Positions 22,415 through 32,246 of a stretch of 64,000 nt of DNA are shown in pieces. Source of the stretch: Burkholderia aenigmatica (GTDB lineage Bacteria; Pseudomonadota; Gammaproteobacteria; Burkholderiales; Burkholderiaceae); assembly GCF_902499175.1 (NCBI RefSeq), contig NZ_CABVQC010000040.1:1-64000 (forward strand), written 5' to 3'. The position numbers and the translations under genes are program-made. The notes under the pieces are model-generated. The model searched no databases. It worked only from the letters and a program-made list of their open reading frames with translations, and was not told the DNA's origin. The number at the start of each line of letters is the position of its first letter. Position 1 is the stretch's first letter.

Positions 22415-23494
22415 TTAGCCGGTCGTCTGTGCCAGTGTAGCGAACACGGCTTCGTCCGGCGCCTGCGTGATCAGCGTATCGCCGAATCGCTTCAGCAGGA
22501 TGAACTTGATCGCGCCGGCCTCGGCCTTCTTGTCGACGCGCATCAGGTCCATGTAACGCGCGTCGCCGAGCGCGGGCCCGCGGGTCGGCAGGTGCGCGGC
22601 CGCGATCACCGCATCGAGGCGCTGCCGCGACGCTTCGTCGAGCAGGCCGAGCCGCACCGACAGGTCGCCCGCCATCACCATCCCGCAGCCGACCGCCTCG
22701 CCGTGCAGCCATTCGCCGTAGCCGAGCCCGGCCTCGATCGCGTGGCCAAACGTATGGCCGAAGTTCAGGATCGCGCGCAGGCCGCCTTCGCGCTCGTCGG
22801 CCGCCACCACGCTCGCTTTGATCTCGCACGAGCGCTTCACCGCGTGTGCGAGCGCAGCCGGGTCGCGGCGGTTCAGCGCGTCGACGTTCGCCTCGATCCA
22901 GTCGAAGAATTCCGCGTCGGCGATCGCACCGGTCTTGATGACCTCGGCGACGCCGGCCGCCAGCTCGCGGTCAGGCAGGGTCGTCAGCGCGCCGATGTCC
23001 GCGATCACGGCCTGCGGCTGGTAGAACGCGCCGATCATGTTCTTGCCGAGCGGGTGGTTGATGCCCGTCTTGCCGCCGACCGACGAGTCGACCTGCGACA
23101 GCAGCGTCGTCGGCACCTGGATGAACGGCACGCCGCGCATGTAGCACGCAGCGGCAAAGCCCGTCATGTCGCCGATCACGCCGCCGCCGAGCGCGACGAG
23201 CGTCGTCTTGCGGTCCGCGCGGTCGGTCAGCAGGCCGTCGAAGATCAGGTTCAGCGTTTCCCAGTTCTTGTACGCCTCGCCGTCCGGCAGCACGACCGTT
23301 GACACGCGCTTGCCGAGCGGTGCAAGCGCCGCGCGCAGTGCATCTCCGTAGAGCGGATCGACCGTCGTGTTCGTGACGATCGTGACGGACGAACCCTTGA
23401 TGTGCGGGGCGAACAGCTCGGCGCGGCCGATCAGGCCAGCGCCAATGTGAATCGGGTAGGCGCGGTCGCCCAGATCGACGTTGACAGTAATCAT
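22415..23494 (-). CDS. aroB: 3-dehydroquinate synthase
   Basis: 359 residues. It converts DAHP to 3-dehydroquinate, the second shikimate step, with NAD+ and a divalent metal. Seen: [22 protein letters not shown]-binding [37 protein letters not shown] with catalytic Lys, and metal ligands in [11 protein letters not shown] and LHGEAV. ATG 23494 overlaps the aroK stop by 4 nt. The longer open frame upstream overlaps aroK out of frame. Confidence 0.97.
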   Translation of the reverse strand: MITVNVDLGDRAYPIHIGAGLIGRAELFAPHIKGSSVTIVTNTTVDPLYGDALRAALAPLGKRVSTVVLPDGEAYKNWETLNLIFDGLLTDRADRKTTLVALGGGVIGDMTGFAAACYMRGVPFIQVPTTLLSQVDSSVGGKTGINHPLGKNMIGAFYQPQAVIADIGALTTLPDRELAAGVAEVIKTGAIADAEFFDWIEANVDALNRRDPAALAHAVKRSCEIKASVVAADEREGGLRAILNFGHTFGHAIEAGLGYGEWLHGEAVGCGMVMAGDLSVRLGLLDEASRQRLDAVIAAAHLPTRGPALGDARYMDLMRVDKKAEAGAIKFILLKRFGDTLITQAPDEAVFATLAQTTG

Positions 23495-24045
23495 GCTTGT
23501 AGCGGCTTGGCGATGACGCCGGCCAGTTCGAGTTGCATCAGCACCATGTTGACGAGACCGTTGACCGACGGACGACCGGTCTCGATGACGAAATCCGCGC
23601 ATTCGCGGTACAGCGGGTCGCGCACTTCGTACAGCGCTTCGAGACGCCCCTTCGGATCTTCGGTCTGCAGCAGCGGGCGGTTCTTGTCCTTGCGTGTACG
23701 CAGCCACAGATCGTGCGGATTGGCGCGCAGGTAGACGACGATGCCGCTGCTTTTCAGGTAGTCGCGATTTTCCGGGCGCAGCACCGCGCCGCCGCCCGTC
23801 GCGAGCACGATGTTCTCGCGCTGCGTGAGCTCGGCGATCACTTGCGTTTCGCGATCGCGAAACCCGGCCTCGCCCTCCATCTCGAAGATCACCGGAATGC
23901 GCGCGCCCGTGCGGGCCTCGATTTCGTGGTCGGAGTCGAAGAACGTCCTGTCGAGACGACGCGCGACCGCACGGCCCACGGTGGTCTTACCCGCTCCCAT
24001 AAGGCCGACGAAAAATACGTTTGCATGTGGGTCCCGCGCTTGCAA
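23491..24045 (-). CDS. aroK: Shikimate kinase
   Basis: 184 residues. It phosphorylates shikimate with ATP. P-loop GLMGAGKTT is at residues 14-22, followed by the shikimate-binding DSD (FFDSDHEIE) and [14 protein letters not shown], then the lid RPLL. I chose a TTG start at 24045: it has AGAGGA at good spacing and gives the conserved N-terminus ([14 protein letters not shown]). An upstream ATG at 24147 would add about 34 residues that overlap the pilQ end and show no family match. Between pilQ and aroB, the classic pil-aro arrangement. Confidence 0.92.
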   Translation of the reverse strand: MQARDPHANVFFVGLMGAGKTTVGRAVARRLDRTFFDSDHEIEARTGARIPVIFEMEGEAGFRDRETQVIAELTQRENIVLATGGGAVLRPENRDYLKSSGIVVYLRANPHDLWLRTRKDKNRPLLQTEDPKGRLEALYEVRDPLYRECADFVIETGRPSVNGLVNMVLMQLELAGVIAKPLQA

Positions 24046-24085
24046 CGGCTTCCTCTGCTTCAATCTTGCTGGTGTGTGGCGCAGC

Positions 24086-25720
24086 TTACTGGCAAAGCGG
24101 CTGCCTTGTCGAGCCTGCGCCGGCGGCTTCCGGCCCTGTTTTTCCGACATCCGCGCTGCCCGCGCCGCGCGTATCGCAGCGCGCATCGACGACGGTCGGC
24201 GTGATGAAGACGACCAATTCGTTGCGCTGGTCGCGCTGCGCGCGGTGCCGGAAAAGCGCGCCCAGAAACGGTATTTTGCCCAAGAGCGGCACGCGCGTCA
24301 CATCGTTCCTGTTCAGTTGCTCATAGATCCCGCCGATCGCGACCGTCCCGCCGTTCTCGACCTCGACGCGCGTCTGGACATGCTTCGTGTGAATCGCCGG
24401 GCCGGCCGCCGTCGGCTCGCCGATGCTGTCCTTCGTCACGTCCAGGTCGAGCACCACGCGCCCGTCCGGCGTGATCTGCGGCTCGACCTCGAGCTTGAGC
24501 GTCGCCCGGCGGAACTGCACGCCGCTCACGCCGTTGCCGACCTTCGCCTGGTACGGCAGCTCCGACCCCTGTTCGACGATGGCCTTGACGCGATCGGCGG
24601 TCACCACACGCGGCCGCGAAACGATCTGACCCCGCCCCTGCGCCTCGAGCGCGCTCAGTTCGACGTCGAGCACGCGGCTGAGCGGCGCGGCGAACAACGT
24701 GAAGCCCGCGGTTGCCGCTTCGAAGCCGCTGAGCGGCCGCGCAGCAAGGTCGAGCGCATTGCGCGCGCCGGCTGTGAACGTGGCGCTCTCGCCCGATGGC
24801 GGCCTCTCCTGCGCCCGCAGCGCAACGCGAGCGCCGAGGTTGCGCGAAAAACCCTGCTCGCCCTCGACGATGCGGGCCTCGATCCGGACCTGCCGCGACG
24901 GCCGGTCGATCGCATCGATCAGGCTCGCGATCTGGTCGAGACGCGGCGCGAGATCGGTGACGAACAGCAGGTTTGTACGCGGATCGGCCGCCGCAGCGCC
25001 ACGCTTCGACAGCAGGCGCTGGCCCGTCGCGCCGGCCAGCAGCCGTTGCACGTCCTGCGCGCGCGGGTAGTGCAGCGCGAACGTACGGCTCGCGAGCGGC
25101 TCCAGATCGGCGGCCCGCGCGTGCATTTCGAAGCGCTCGCGTTCGCGCGCAGCCAGCTCGGCCGCCGGCGTGACCCATATCACGTTGCCCCGCCGGGACA
25201 TCGCGAGCCCGTGCGTGTCCAGCAGCGTGTCGAAGGCGTCGCGCCAGCGCACATTGTTCAGACGTAACGTGACGGTGCCGCGCACCTGTTCGCCGACGAC
25301 GATATTGAGCCCGGTGAACCGCGCGAACGCATCGAACGCGGCCGCGAGCCCCGCGCCCTGCAGATTCAGCGAGATCCGCCGCGCGTCGTCCGCATCGCCG
25401 GGTTGCCGTGCCGCGGCGTCGCCGATCCGGGCCGGCGGCGCCAACGGGATCGGCGGCCCCTCCAGCCCGGGTGCCGGAGTGGCGGCCGCCGCCTGAAGCG
25501 CCGCGCGAGCGGCCTGGTCGAACGGAGGTGGGCCCGCGTCCGCCGATACGGTGCTGTCCGCACCGTCCACCGTACCGTGGGGCAGCGGCAGGCCAGGCAG
25601 CGGCATGTCCATCGATGCAGCGGCAGGCCAGACGGCCGGCAGCGGCGGCAACGAGGCGCTTGCGCCGGCCGCCGTCAAGCCGGCCCAGACGGCGAGTGCC
25701 CGACATCCATGCTTCATCAT
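24086..25720 (-). CDS. pilQ: Type IV pilus secretin PilQ (short form)
   Basis: 544 residues. The outer-membrane secretin ring through which the pilus leaves the cell. Residues 1-22 are a signal peptide and the next 70 or so are Pro/Ala-rich. The STN/N0 domain is at about 108-185 ([20 protein letters not shown]), then an N1 domain ([17 protein letters not shown]). The secretin domain fills the C-terminal half, with [17 protein letters not shown] and [12 protein letters not shown]. No AMIN peptidoglycan-binding domain is visible, unlike the longer Pseudomonas and Neisseria proteins (over 700 residues). Its start overlaps the pilO/P stop. Confidence 0.92.
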   Translation of the reverse strand: MMKHGCRALAVWAGLTAAGASASLPPLPAVWPAAASMDMPLPGLPLPHGTVDGADSTVSADAGPPPFDQAARAALQAAAATPAPGLEGPPIPLAPPARIGDAAARQPGDADDARRISLNLQGAGLAAAFDAFARFTGLNIVVGEQVRGTVTLRLNNVRWRDAFDTLLDTHGLAMSRRGNVIWVTPAAELAARERERFEMHARAADLEPLASRTFALHYPRAQDVQRLLAGATGQRLLSKRGAAAADPRTNLLFVTDLAPRLDQIASLIDAIDRPSRQVRIEARIVEGEQGFSRNLGARVALRAQERPPSGESATFTAGARNALDLAARPLSGFEAATAGFTLFAAPLSRVLDVELSALEAQGRGQIVSRPRVVTADRVKAIVEQGSELPYQAKVGNGVSGVQFRRATLKLEVEPQITPDGRVVLDLDVTKDSIGEPTAAGPAIHTKHVQTRVEVENGGTVAIGGIYEQLNRNDVTRVPLLGKIPFLGALFRHRAQRDQRNELVVFITPTVVDARCDTRGAGSADVGKTGPEAAGAGSTRQPLCQ

Positions 25721-26583
25721 GGCCGCCTCCCGTCGTCCAGCGTGACGCGGTACGCGCCGTCCGCCGTCGCGAGCGTCACGGCGACAGGCTCGACTCGCAC
25801 CACCCGCGCGGCCCCGAGGGCTTCGCCGGGCACCACGGCCGCGAACGCGCCGTCACCGTCGTCGAACAGCGCGAGTCCGGCGCGCCCGGCGCGAATCGTG
25901 CCGGCCAGACGAGCAGCCGCCCCCTCCGCTTCAGACGTGCCGGTGACGCCGAACGGATCTGCGCCAGGTGCGTCAGCCAGAACCGGCACCTCCCCAGCCG
26001 TAGACGTCGCCGCCGGCAACCCCGGAAACACGTCGACAGACATTTCCACGCGCGCCGCCGCCTTTCCCCGTTCGACACGCAGCGCGGTCGGCACCGCCAG
26101 CACCGGGAAACGCGCCAGCCCGCCGACCATCTGCAGCAGCGCGCGAAAGCCGCCATCCGCGACGATGCGCACCGTGCGCCGACCGTCCTGCTCGGCACCA
26201 TCGGCACGCAGCGGTTCGATCGATACGTCGTGCAGCCCGCTCGACGCGGCGCGATCTGCCAGTTCCAGCATCAACGCGGCCCACTCCGGCGCACGCGACA
26301 AGTGATCGCCGTGTGCCGCCGCCGGATACACGTCCCGGTGCCGTACAGCGGCTGCCAGGACACGCTGCGCGTCGGCCTCACGCATCTGCGCCGCTGCCAG
26401 CAATGCGCGGCCGTGTGCAAGCCCGCTCCAGTCAGCGGCATTCGCCAGATGAATGCCGCCCGCCAGCACGGCCGCGAACGCGACCACGCAGCCTGCGATG
26501 TGCGTAGCCGCCGGCGACACGCGCCGCATGCCGCCGAGCCACCTGCCGCCGTGCGGTGCGGGCCGATGCACGAGCGCCGTCAT
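25717..26583 (-). CDS. Type IV pilus assembly protein: apparent PilO-PilP fusion
   Basis: 288 residues. The N-terminal part has a membrane helix (about 27-47, THIAGCVVAFAAVLAGGIHL), then a helical and alpha/beta region matching PilO in layout (LELADRAASSGLHDVSIEPL, FRALLQMVGGLARFPVL). From about 205 comes a linker with ADPFG, then RLAGTIRAGRAGLALFDD and a beta-rich tail (VRVEPVAVTLATADGAY) that resembles the C-terminal PilP domain which contacts PilQ. No PilP lipobox is present. It should bridge the inner-membrane PilMN and the secretin. The gene lies where separate pilO and pilP are expected. ATG 26583 overlaps pilN by 4 nt. Confidence 0.75.
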   Translation of the reverse strand: MTALVHRPAPHGGRWLGGMRRVSPAATHIAGCVVAFAAVLAGGIHLANAADWSGLAHGRALLAAAQMREADAQRVLAAAVRHRDVYPAAAHGDHLSRAPEWAALMLELADRAASSGLHDVSIEPLRADGAEQDGRRTVRIVADGGFRALLQMVGGLARFPVLAVPTALRVERGKAAARVEMSVDVFPGLPAATSTAGEVPVLADAPGADPFGVTGTSEAEGAAARLAGTIRAGRAGLALFDDGDGAFAAVVPGEALGAARVVRVEPVAVTLATADGAYRVTLDDGRRP

Positions 26584-27188
26584 GCGCCACCTCCCGACGC
26601 TTTCCGGGACGGCAGCGCATCGTGCCAGCGCAACTGGACCGAGAACCGGAACGGCATCCCGCCCGTCGCGACCGGCGCATCCGAAGCAGGCTTCAACGCA
26701 TCGATATCGATCCGCCAGCCACGCTGCTCGCGCGCCATCGCCGCGAGCCATCGCGCCGCCGCCGGGTAGCTCGCGGCACGCACATCGAGCACGGCACCGG
26801 CCGACGTCGTGCGCAGCGCGTCGAGCCGGACGGTGCCGGCGCCCACCTGCGCCAGTGTCGCCAGCAGCCCCGTGACGTGCCGGTAAGGCTCGGCAAGCTC
26901 AGCCGCCTGCGCGTCGCGCTGCGCGGCAACAGCCGCTGCGTTGGCGGCGCGCGTCGCAGCACCCACCTGCGGCTGCAACTGCCGCAGCCGCGCCTCCACG
27001 CTTGCGCGCTCGGCATCCACCCGCCACCGCGCCCCGGTGGCGGCGCCCGTCCACAGGCCGGCGCCAAGCACGCCGAACAGAATCGCCATGCCGCACTGCG
27101 CGGCCCGACGACGCCGCAACGCCTGCGCCAGCCGCTCGCGATACGGCAGCAGGTTGAAGCCGCCCTGCTCCGCGCGATGGACCGTCAC
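26580..27188 (-). CDS. pilN: Type IV pilus inner-membrane protein PilN
   Basis: 202 residues. The N-terminal FNLLPYRE motif (residues 10-17), which inserts in a groove of PilM, is followed by one membrane helix (about 36-55, CGMAILFGVLGAGLWTGAA). A coiled-coil stretch and a ferredoxin-like periplasmic domain follow. It begins with GTG at 27188, overlapping the pilM stop (GTGA), which fits tight coupling. Upstream in-frame ATGs lie inside pilM and were not used. Length and order match PilN of the alignment complex. Confidence 0.85.
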   Translation of the reverse strand: MTVHRAEQGGFNLLPYRERLAQALRRRRAAQCGMAILFGVLGAGLWTGAATGARWRVDAERASVEARLRQLQPQVGAATRAANAAAVAAQRDAQAAELAEPYRHVTGLLATLAQVGAGTVRLDALRTTSAGAVLDVRAASYPAAARWLAAMAREQRGWRIDIDALKPASDAPVATGGMPFRFSVQLRWHDALPSRKASGGGA

Positions 27189-28111
27189 TCCCACACCCCG
27201 CGCAATGCCAGCCCGAATGCGACAGCCAGCGCCGGACCGCCCGGCATGCCGGCGGGCAGGTATGGCTGCCCGCTCCAGCCCGTACAGTCGAACGACACCG
27301 CAACCGCGCCGAGCACGTCGCCAATCTCGGCGACGGACGTATCGAAGCGGGCGATGCACTGCTCGTCCCCGGCCACGAGTACGCAATGCACGGCCCCGAG
27401 CGCGCGCCGGCGCAGCGCATCGGGAAACGCCCCCGGCGCGGCGCCGGACAGCGTCAGCACCGGTACGGCCAACGGGCCGTCGATTCGCCAGCCGTGCACG
27501 CCCGCGTCGTGAAACCAGAGCGCCGCGTAGGGGCCCGCCTGCGCGTCGGGTTCGAATTGCGCGGCGTAGCGCAACGCTCGCAGCGCGGCGGCCGACTCGC
27601 CGTCGACCACCGTCAGGTCGACACCGGCCTGCGCAGCCACGTCGATCCGACGCTCGAGCAGCGCCAGCGGGGCCACGGCAACCTCGATCTCGCCCGCCTC
27701 CGCGCCGCCATCCTGCCGCCAGTCGAACGCGAGGCTGTCCGGCGCCAGCCCCGAGATGCGTTCGGCCGCCTGCCGCGCGGCGTTCGGGATGTCGTCCCGC
27801 CCGGCCAGATCGAGCGTCGCGGTGCGCATCTCGTCATCGTGCAACGCCATCACCCCGCGCGCATCGCACCGCACATCGGCAGCCGACAGCCTCGACACGG
27901 CTGCAGCCAGCGCACGCGCGACCGCCGCCCAACGCGCATCCTCCGGCCCGCCCGCCAACCCAACCGGCTCCCGCTCGAGCCCCTCGACGCACACCTCCGC
28001 GCCCCGGCCGCGCCGGCTCAGCACGACCACCCTCACCTCGTCCGAACCGACGTCGATTCCCGTCGACCGGTGCCCGCCCCGCGCAAACCGCGCTCCCCAT
28101 CGTCCTGCCAT
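27185..28111 (-). CDS. pilM: Type IV pilus actin-like protein PilM
   Basis: 308 residues, actin-like ATPase fold located at the cytoplasmic face of the pilus alignment complex. Seen: STGIDVGSDEVRVVVLSRRG at the N-terminus (first phosphate-binding loop), DIPNAARQAAERISG, AVAPLALLERRIDVAAQAGVDLTVVDGES and a Gly-rich C-terminus. It is more divergent than typical PilM, but the position before pilN supports the call. ATG 28111 is preceded by GGGAGG at 8 nt; the in-frame upstream ATG lacks a ribosome-binding site. First gene of pilM-N-O/P-Q-aroK-aroB-dgt, divergent from mrcA. Confidence 0.82.
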   Translation of the reverse strand: MAGRWGARFARGGHRSTGIDVGSDEVRVVVLSRRGRGAEVCVEGLEREPVGLAGGPEDARWAAVARALAAAVSRLSAADVRCDARGVMALHDDEMRTATLDLAGRDDIPNAARQAAERISGLAPDSLAFDWRQDGGAEAGEIEVAVAPLALLERRIDVAAQAGVDLTVVDGESAAALRALRYAAQFEPDAQAGPYAALWFHDAGVHGWRIDGPLAVPVLTLSGAAPGAFPDALRRRALGAVHCVLVAGDEQCIARFDTSVAEIGDVLGAVAVSFDCTGWSGQPYLPAGMPGGPALAVAFGLALRGVWE

Positions 28112-28307
28112 CGCAGCCTCCCGAGATCGTCGCGGCCCACGCCGCGTTTCCGAGACCTGATTCTGCAAAACGGCGCGTGCGGCCGACAGTCGGCCTAACG
28201 GCCAGTATCCGCTCGCGACGGCCGTGCGCGGGCTATGCTGGAAGCACGCCAGCCCGCACCTGCGCGGCGGGCGGCCCCCCGCGTCAGGACCGGTCTTACC
28301 GGGCAGC

Positions 28308-28313
28308 TATAAT
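28308..28313 (+). promoter_or_regulatory. Candidate -10 element of mrcA
   Basis: TATAAT about 20 nt before the mrcA ATG. No good -35 hexamer is seen at the normal distance, so another factor or a weak -35 may be involved. It would give a very short leader. Confidence 0.4.
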
Positions 28314-28332
28314 CGCGGGACTGTTTTCCGGT

Positions 28333-30723
28333 ATGCCTATGCAATCCACGACTCCTACGTCCCCGCCTCCTGCCCCGGAGCCGAAGAAGCGGCTCTGGTG
28401 GCAAAAAGTCCTGCTCGGATTCGCCACGATGTGCGTGGCGCTCGTCGTGGCCGGCGGCCTCGTGCTCGGCTACGCGCTCGTCGTCGCCTGGCCGAACATG
28501 CCGTCGCTCGACGCGCTGACCGACTATCGGCCGAAGGTGCCGCTGCGCATCTATACGTCCGATCACGTGCTGATCGGCGAATTCGGCGAAGAGCGCCGCG
28601 ACGTCGTCCATTTCAAGGACGTGCCCGCCTCGCTGAAGAACGCGATCCTCGCGATCGAGGACGCGCGCTTCTACGATCACGGCGGCGTCGACCTCACCGG
28701 CATCGTCCGCGCCGGTTTCGTCGCGCTGACGAACGGCCATGCGTCGCAGGGCGCGAGCACGATCACGATGCAGGTCGCGCGCAACTTCTTCCTGTCGAGC
28801 GAGAAGACCTACACGCGCAAGATCTACGAGATGCTGCTCGCGTACCGGATCGAGCGTGCGCTGACGAAAGATCAGATTCTCGAGGTCTACATGAATCAGA
28901 TCTATCTCGGCCAGCGCGCGTACGGCTTCGCAAGCGCCGCGCGGGTCTACTTCGGCAAGGACCTGAAGGACATCACACTCGCCGAAGCAGCGATGCTCGC
29001 CGGGCTGCCGAAGGCACCGTCCGCGTATAACCCGGTCGTGAACCCGAAGCGCGCGAAGGTGCGCCAGGAATACATCCTGCAACGGATGCTCGAGCTGAAT
29101 TTCATCACGCGCGAACAGTACGACGAGGCCGTCGCACAGCCGCTCGTCGTCAAGGGTCCGGGCCGCGATTTCAGCGTGCACGCCGAGTACGTCGCGGAAA
29201 TGGTCCGACAAATGATGTACGCGCAGTACCGTGAGGAAACCTACACGCGCGGCTTCAACGTCGTCACGACGATCGACTCCGCGGACCAGCAGGTCGCATA
29301 CACCGCGCTGCGCAAGGGCATCATGGATTACGAACGCCGGCACGGCTATCGGGGGCCGGAAGGCTTCATCGAACTGCCGGCCGGTGCCGACGACCGCGAA
29401 CAGGCGATCGACGATGCGCTGCTCGAACACCCCGACAACGGCGAACTGATTGCCGCGGTCGTCACGGCTGCCACCCCGCGCCAGATCACGGTTGCGTTCA
29501 TCGACGGCAGCAATGCGACGATCGAAGGCGACAACCTGCGCTTCGCGTCGGGCGCGCTGTCGGCCAATGCGCAGCCGAATCGCCGCATCCGCCCGGGCGC
29601 GATCGTCCGCGTCGTGAAGAACGACGCCGGCAAGTGGTCGATCACGCAGTTGCCGCAGGTCGAGGGGGCGTTCCTGTCGATCGTCCCGCAGGACGGCGCG
29701 ATCCGCTCGCTCGTCGGCGGCTTCGATTACAACAAGAACAAGTTCAACCACGTCACGCAGGCGTGGCGACAGCCGGGTTCGTCGTTCAAGCCGTTCATCT
29801 ATTCGGCGTCGCTCGACAAGGGCCTCGGGCCGGCAACCGTGATCAACGACGGCCCGCTGTATTTCAGCGCCGCCGAAACGGGCGGCCAGCCGTGGGAACC
29901 GAAGAACTACGGCGGCGGCTTCGAAGGCCCGATGTCGATGCGCACCGCGCTGCAGCGCTCGCGCAACCTCGTGTCGATCCGGATCCTGAACCACATCGGC
30001 ACGAAGTACGCGCAGCAGTACATCACGCGCTTCGGCTTCGACGCCGAACGCCATCCGGCCTACCTGCCGATGGCACTCGGCGCGGGCCAGGTCACGCCGC
30101 TGCAGATGGCGGGCGCGTACTCGGTCTTCGCGAACGGCGGCTACCGCGTCAATCCGTACCTGATCGCCGAAGTCACCGATCCGAACGGGGCAATCGTCGT
30201 GCGCGCGCAGCCGCTCGTCGCCGAGCAGAACGCACCGCGCGCGATCGACGCGCGCAACGCGTACGTGATGAACAGCCTGCTGCAGAGCGTCGCGCAGCGC
30301 GGCACGGGCGCACGGACCAACGTGCTGAAGCGCACCGACCTCGCGGGCAAGACCGGCACGACGAACGACTCGCACGACGCGTGGTTCGCCGGCTACCAGC
30401 ACACGCTCGCCGCGATCGCGTGGATCGGCTACGACAACCCGCGCAGCCTCGGCGATCGCGAAACGGGCGGCGGCCTGTCGCTGCCCGTCTGGATCGAATA
30501 CATGGGCGCCGCGCTGAAGGGCGTGCCCGAGTTCAAGCCGACGGTGCCGGACGGCGTCGAATCGCTCGGCGGCGAGCTGTACTTCACCGAGTTCGCGCCG
30601 GGTCACGGCTTCGTGTCGACGGTCGGCGTACCGCAGGCACCGGCCGCGCAGAACGTCGATGCCACCGTGCCGCACGTCGACGAGCAGGAAAAGCAGGACA
30701 TCATGAACCTGTTCGCGCACTGA
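28333..30723 (+). CDS. mrcA: Penicillin-binding protein 1A (bifunctional transglycosylase/transpeptidase)
   Basis: 796 residues. Short cytoplasmic N-terminus, one membrane helix (about 28-51), glycosyltransferase GT51 domain (AILAIEDARFYDHGGVD with catalytic Glu; GASTITMQVARNFFL), an OB-like insert, then the transpeptidase domain with SSFK (nucleophile Ser at about 484), SRN (RSRNLVS) and KTGTT (about 672). It polymerises and crosslinks peptidoglycan in the periplasm. ATG 28333 with a second in-frame ATG two codons later. The open frame extends far upstream only because it runs antisense to the pil genes. Divergent from pilM. Confidence 0.96.
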   Translation: MPMQSTTPTSPPPAPEPKKRLWWQKVLLGFATMCVALVVAGGLVLGYALVVAWPNMPSLDALTDYRPKVPLRIYTSDHVLIGEFGEERRDVVHFKDVPASLKNAILAIEDARFYDHGGVDLTGIVRAGFVALTNGHASQGASTITMQVARNFFLSSEKTYTRKIYEMLLAYRIERALTKDQILEVYMNQIYLGQRAYGFASAARVYFGKDLKDITLAEAAMLAGLPKAPSAYNPVVNPKRAKVRQEYILQRMLELNFITREQYDEAVAQPLVVKGPGRDFSVHAEYVAEMVRQMMYAQYREETYTRGFNVVTTIDSADQQVAYTALRKGIMDYERRHGYRGPEGFIELPAGADDREQAIDDALLEHPDNGELIAAVVTAATPRQITVAFIDGSNATIEGDNLRFASGALSANAQPNRRIRPGAIVRVVKNDAGKWSITQLPQVEGAFLSIVPQDGAIRSLVGGFDYNKNKFNHVTQAWRQPGSSFKPFIYSASLDKGLGPATVINDGPLYFSAAETGGQPWEPKNYGGGFEGPMSMRTALQRSRNLVSIRILNHIGTKYAQQYITRFGFDAERHPAYLPMALGAGQVTPLQMAGAYSVFANGGYRVNPYLIAEVTDPNGAIVVRAQPLVAEQNAPRAIDARNAYVMNSLLQSVAQRGTGARTNVLKRTDLAGKTGTTNDSHDAWFAGYQHTLAAIAWIGYDNPRSLGDRETGGGLSLPVWIEYMGAALKGVPEFKPTVPDGVESLGGELYFTEFAPGHGFVSTVGVPQAPAAQNVDATVPHVDEQEKQDIMNLFAH

Positions 30724-30743
30724 CCACCGGCCCGGACATGAAA

Positions 30744-30775
30744 AAAGCGCCCCCACGGGGGCGCTTTTTCTTTGG
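30744..30775. terminator. Bidirectional terminator between mrcA and cyaY
   Basis: Perfect stem GCGCCCCC-AC-GGGGGCGC flanked by AAAAAA on the left and TTTTTCTTT on the right. It ends mrcA on the plus strand and can end the convergent cyaY. Confidence 0.88.
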
Positions 30776-30816
30776 CACGACAGCTCGGGGCGCGGCCCCG
30801 GCTTCGGCCGTGGCCG

Positions 30817-31170
<354 letters not shown>

Positions 31171-31182
31171 TCAGGGACGATC

Positions 31183-31461
31183 ATGCGAGTCGTTTTCCGG
31201 ATGAGCGCGATTGTAGCGGCTTTGGCGATTCTTGCCGGCTGCGGTCAAAGCGGCGCGCTCTATCTGCCCACCGTGCCTCCGATGCCCAAGCCACTCCAGC
31301 AGCAGGACGCGCCGCCGTCGGACGTGAAGCCGACCGATGAAAACGCGTCGTCCGACAGTGTGCCCGATTCGTCCGGTACGCCGCTCACGCTGTCGCCCGA
31401 ATTGTCGAGCGGCGCATCGGCCAAGCCCGCACCGGCATCGAGCCCGGCCGTCGCAAAGTAA
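31183..31461 (+). CDS. lptM: LptM-like small lipoprotein (YifL family)
   Basis: 92 residues. Signal peptide with lipobox LAGC, Cys at residue 20, then GQSGALYLP, the conserved start of LptM, which assists maturation of LptD in the LPS transport complex. The remaining 60 residues are Pro/Ser-rich and probably disordered. ATG 31183 has AGGGACG before it; a later in-frame ATG (31201) would shorten the signal peptide. In Pseudomonas and enterics this gene lies upstream of lysA or dapF; here none follows. Confidence 0.85.
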   Translation: MRVVFRMSAIVAALAILAGCGQSGALYLPTVPPMPKPLQQQDAPPSDVKPTDENASSDSVPDSSGTPLTLSPELSSGASAKPAPASSPAVAK

Positions 31462-31490
31462 CGGCGCGCCGCCTGCACCGCTCGTGAAAC

Positions 31491-31526
31491 AAGGCGATGA
31501 CTTCCCGGTCATCGCCTTTTGTTTTT
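31491..31526 (+). terminator. Rho-independent terminator after lptM
   Basis: Perfect 10-bp stem AGGCGATGAC / GTCATCGCCT with a 6-nt loop, then TTTGTTTTT. It lies 30 nt after the lptM stop and before the convergent msrQ. Confidence 0.88.
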
Positions 31527-31539
31527 CCAGGCTGCGCCG

Positions 31540-32226
31540 TCACGCGCGCACGCGCCGCCATCCCCATGCAACGACCCGCCAGCCAAGCAGCGCGGCAACG
31601 ATCGCCGCATAAAGCTTCGGCTGCGCAAGATTGTGCTTGCCGGCCCTCATCCACCAGAAGTGCAGCACGCCGAACAGCGCGATCGCGTAGATCGCGCTGT
31701 GCAGCGTCGCCCAGTGGCGGCCGAGCCGGCGCACCATCGCGCGCGGCGAGGTTGCCGCGAGCGGAATCAGCAGCACGAACGCGGCGAAACCGACCGTGAT
31801 GAACGGGCGTTTGCCGACGTCCTTCAGGATCGCAACGACGTCGAACCACTTGTCGAACCACAGGTAGGTCGTGAAGTGCAGCGTCGCGTAAAAGAACGCG
31901 AACAGCCCGATCATCCGGCGAAAACGCAGCAGCGCGGCGAACCCTGTCATGCGCCGCAGCGGCGTGACAGCGAGCGTGATGCACAACAAGACGAGCGTCC
32001 AGAGGCCCGTCGAACGCGTGATGAACTCGATCGGATTCGCGCCGAGCCGGTCGGTCAGCCCGAACAGCACGAGACGCGCGAGCGGATAAAGGCCGGCCGC
32101 GAAAACCAGCACCTTGGCCGGCGCGAGCCAGCGCGGCGCAGCGGGATGGACCGCACCGCACCGCGCGGCACGTGCAGCCGAACCGGCGCCGGCTGCGCGC
32201 GCGGGTGTCAGCGTCGAAGGAGGCAT
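31540..32226 (-). CDS. msrQ: MsrQ, heme-binding membrane subunit of the periplasmic methionine sulfoxide reductase
   Basis: 228 residues with six hydrophobic helices of the ferric-reductase-like domain. Conserved heme-ligand histidines are visible in FFYATLHFTTYLWFD, GRHWATLHSAIYAIAL and ALFGVLHFWWM. It passes electrons from the respiratory chain or flavin reductase to MsrP. ATG 32226 (MPPSTLTPARAAG); further upstream codons overlap msrP. 20 nt after the msrP stop. Confidence 0.94.
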   Translation of the reverse strand: MPPSTLTPARAAGAGSAARAARCGAVHPAAPRWLAPAKVLVFAAGLYPLARLVLFGLTDRLGANPIEFITRSTGLWTLVLLCITLAVTPLRRMTGFAALLRFRRMIGLFAFFYATLHFTTYLWFDKWFDVVAILKDVGKRPFITVGFAAFVLLIPLAATSPRAMVRRLGRHWATLHSAIYAIALFGVLHFWWMRAGKHNLAQPKLYAAIVAALLGWRVVAWGWRRVRA

Positions 32227-32246
32227 GTCGTTTCTCACCGTCACGC

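Noticed and set aside
24046-24186. Upstream ATG starts for aroK
   Set aside because: Would add residues overlapping the pilQ end with no family match; TTG 24045 has a better ribosome-binding site.
26941-28332. Long N-terminal extension of mrcA
   Set aside because: The frame stays open across the antisense pil genes, but residues before MPMQSTTPTS are low complexity and unlike PBP1A.
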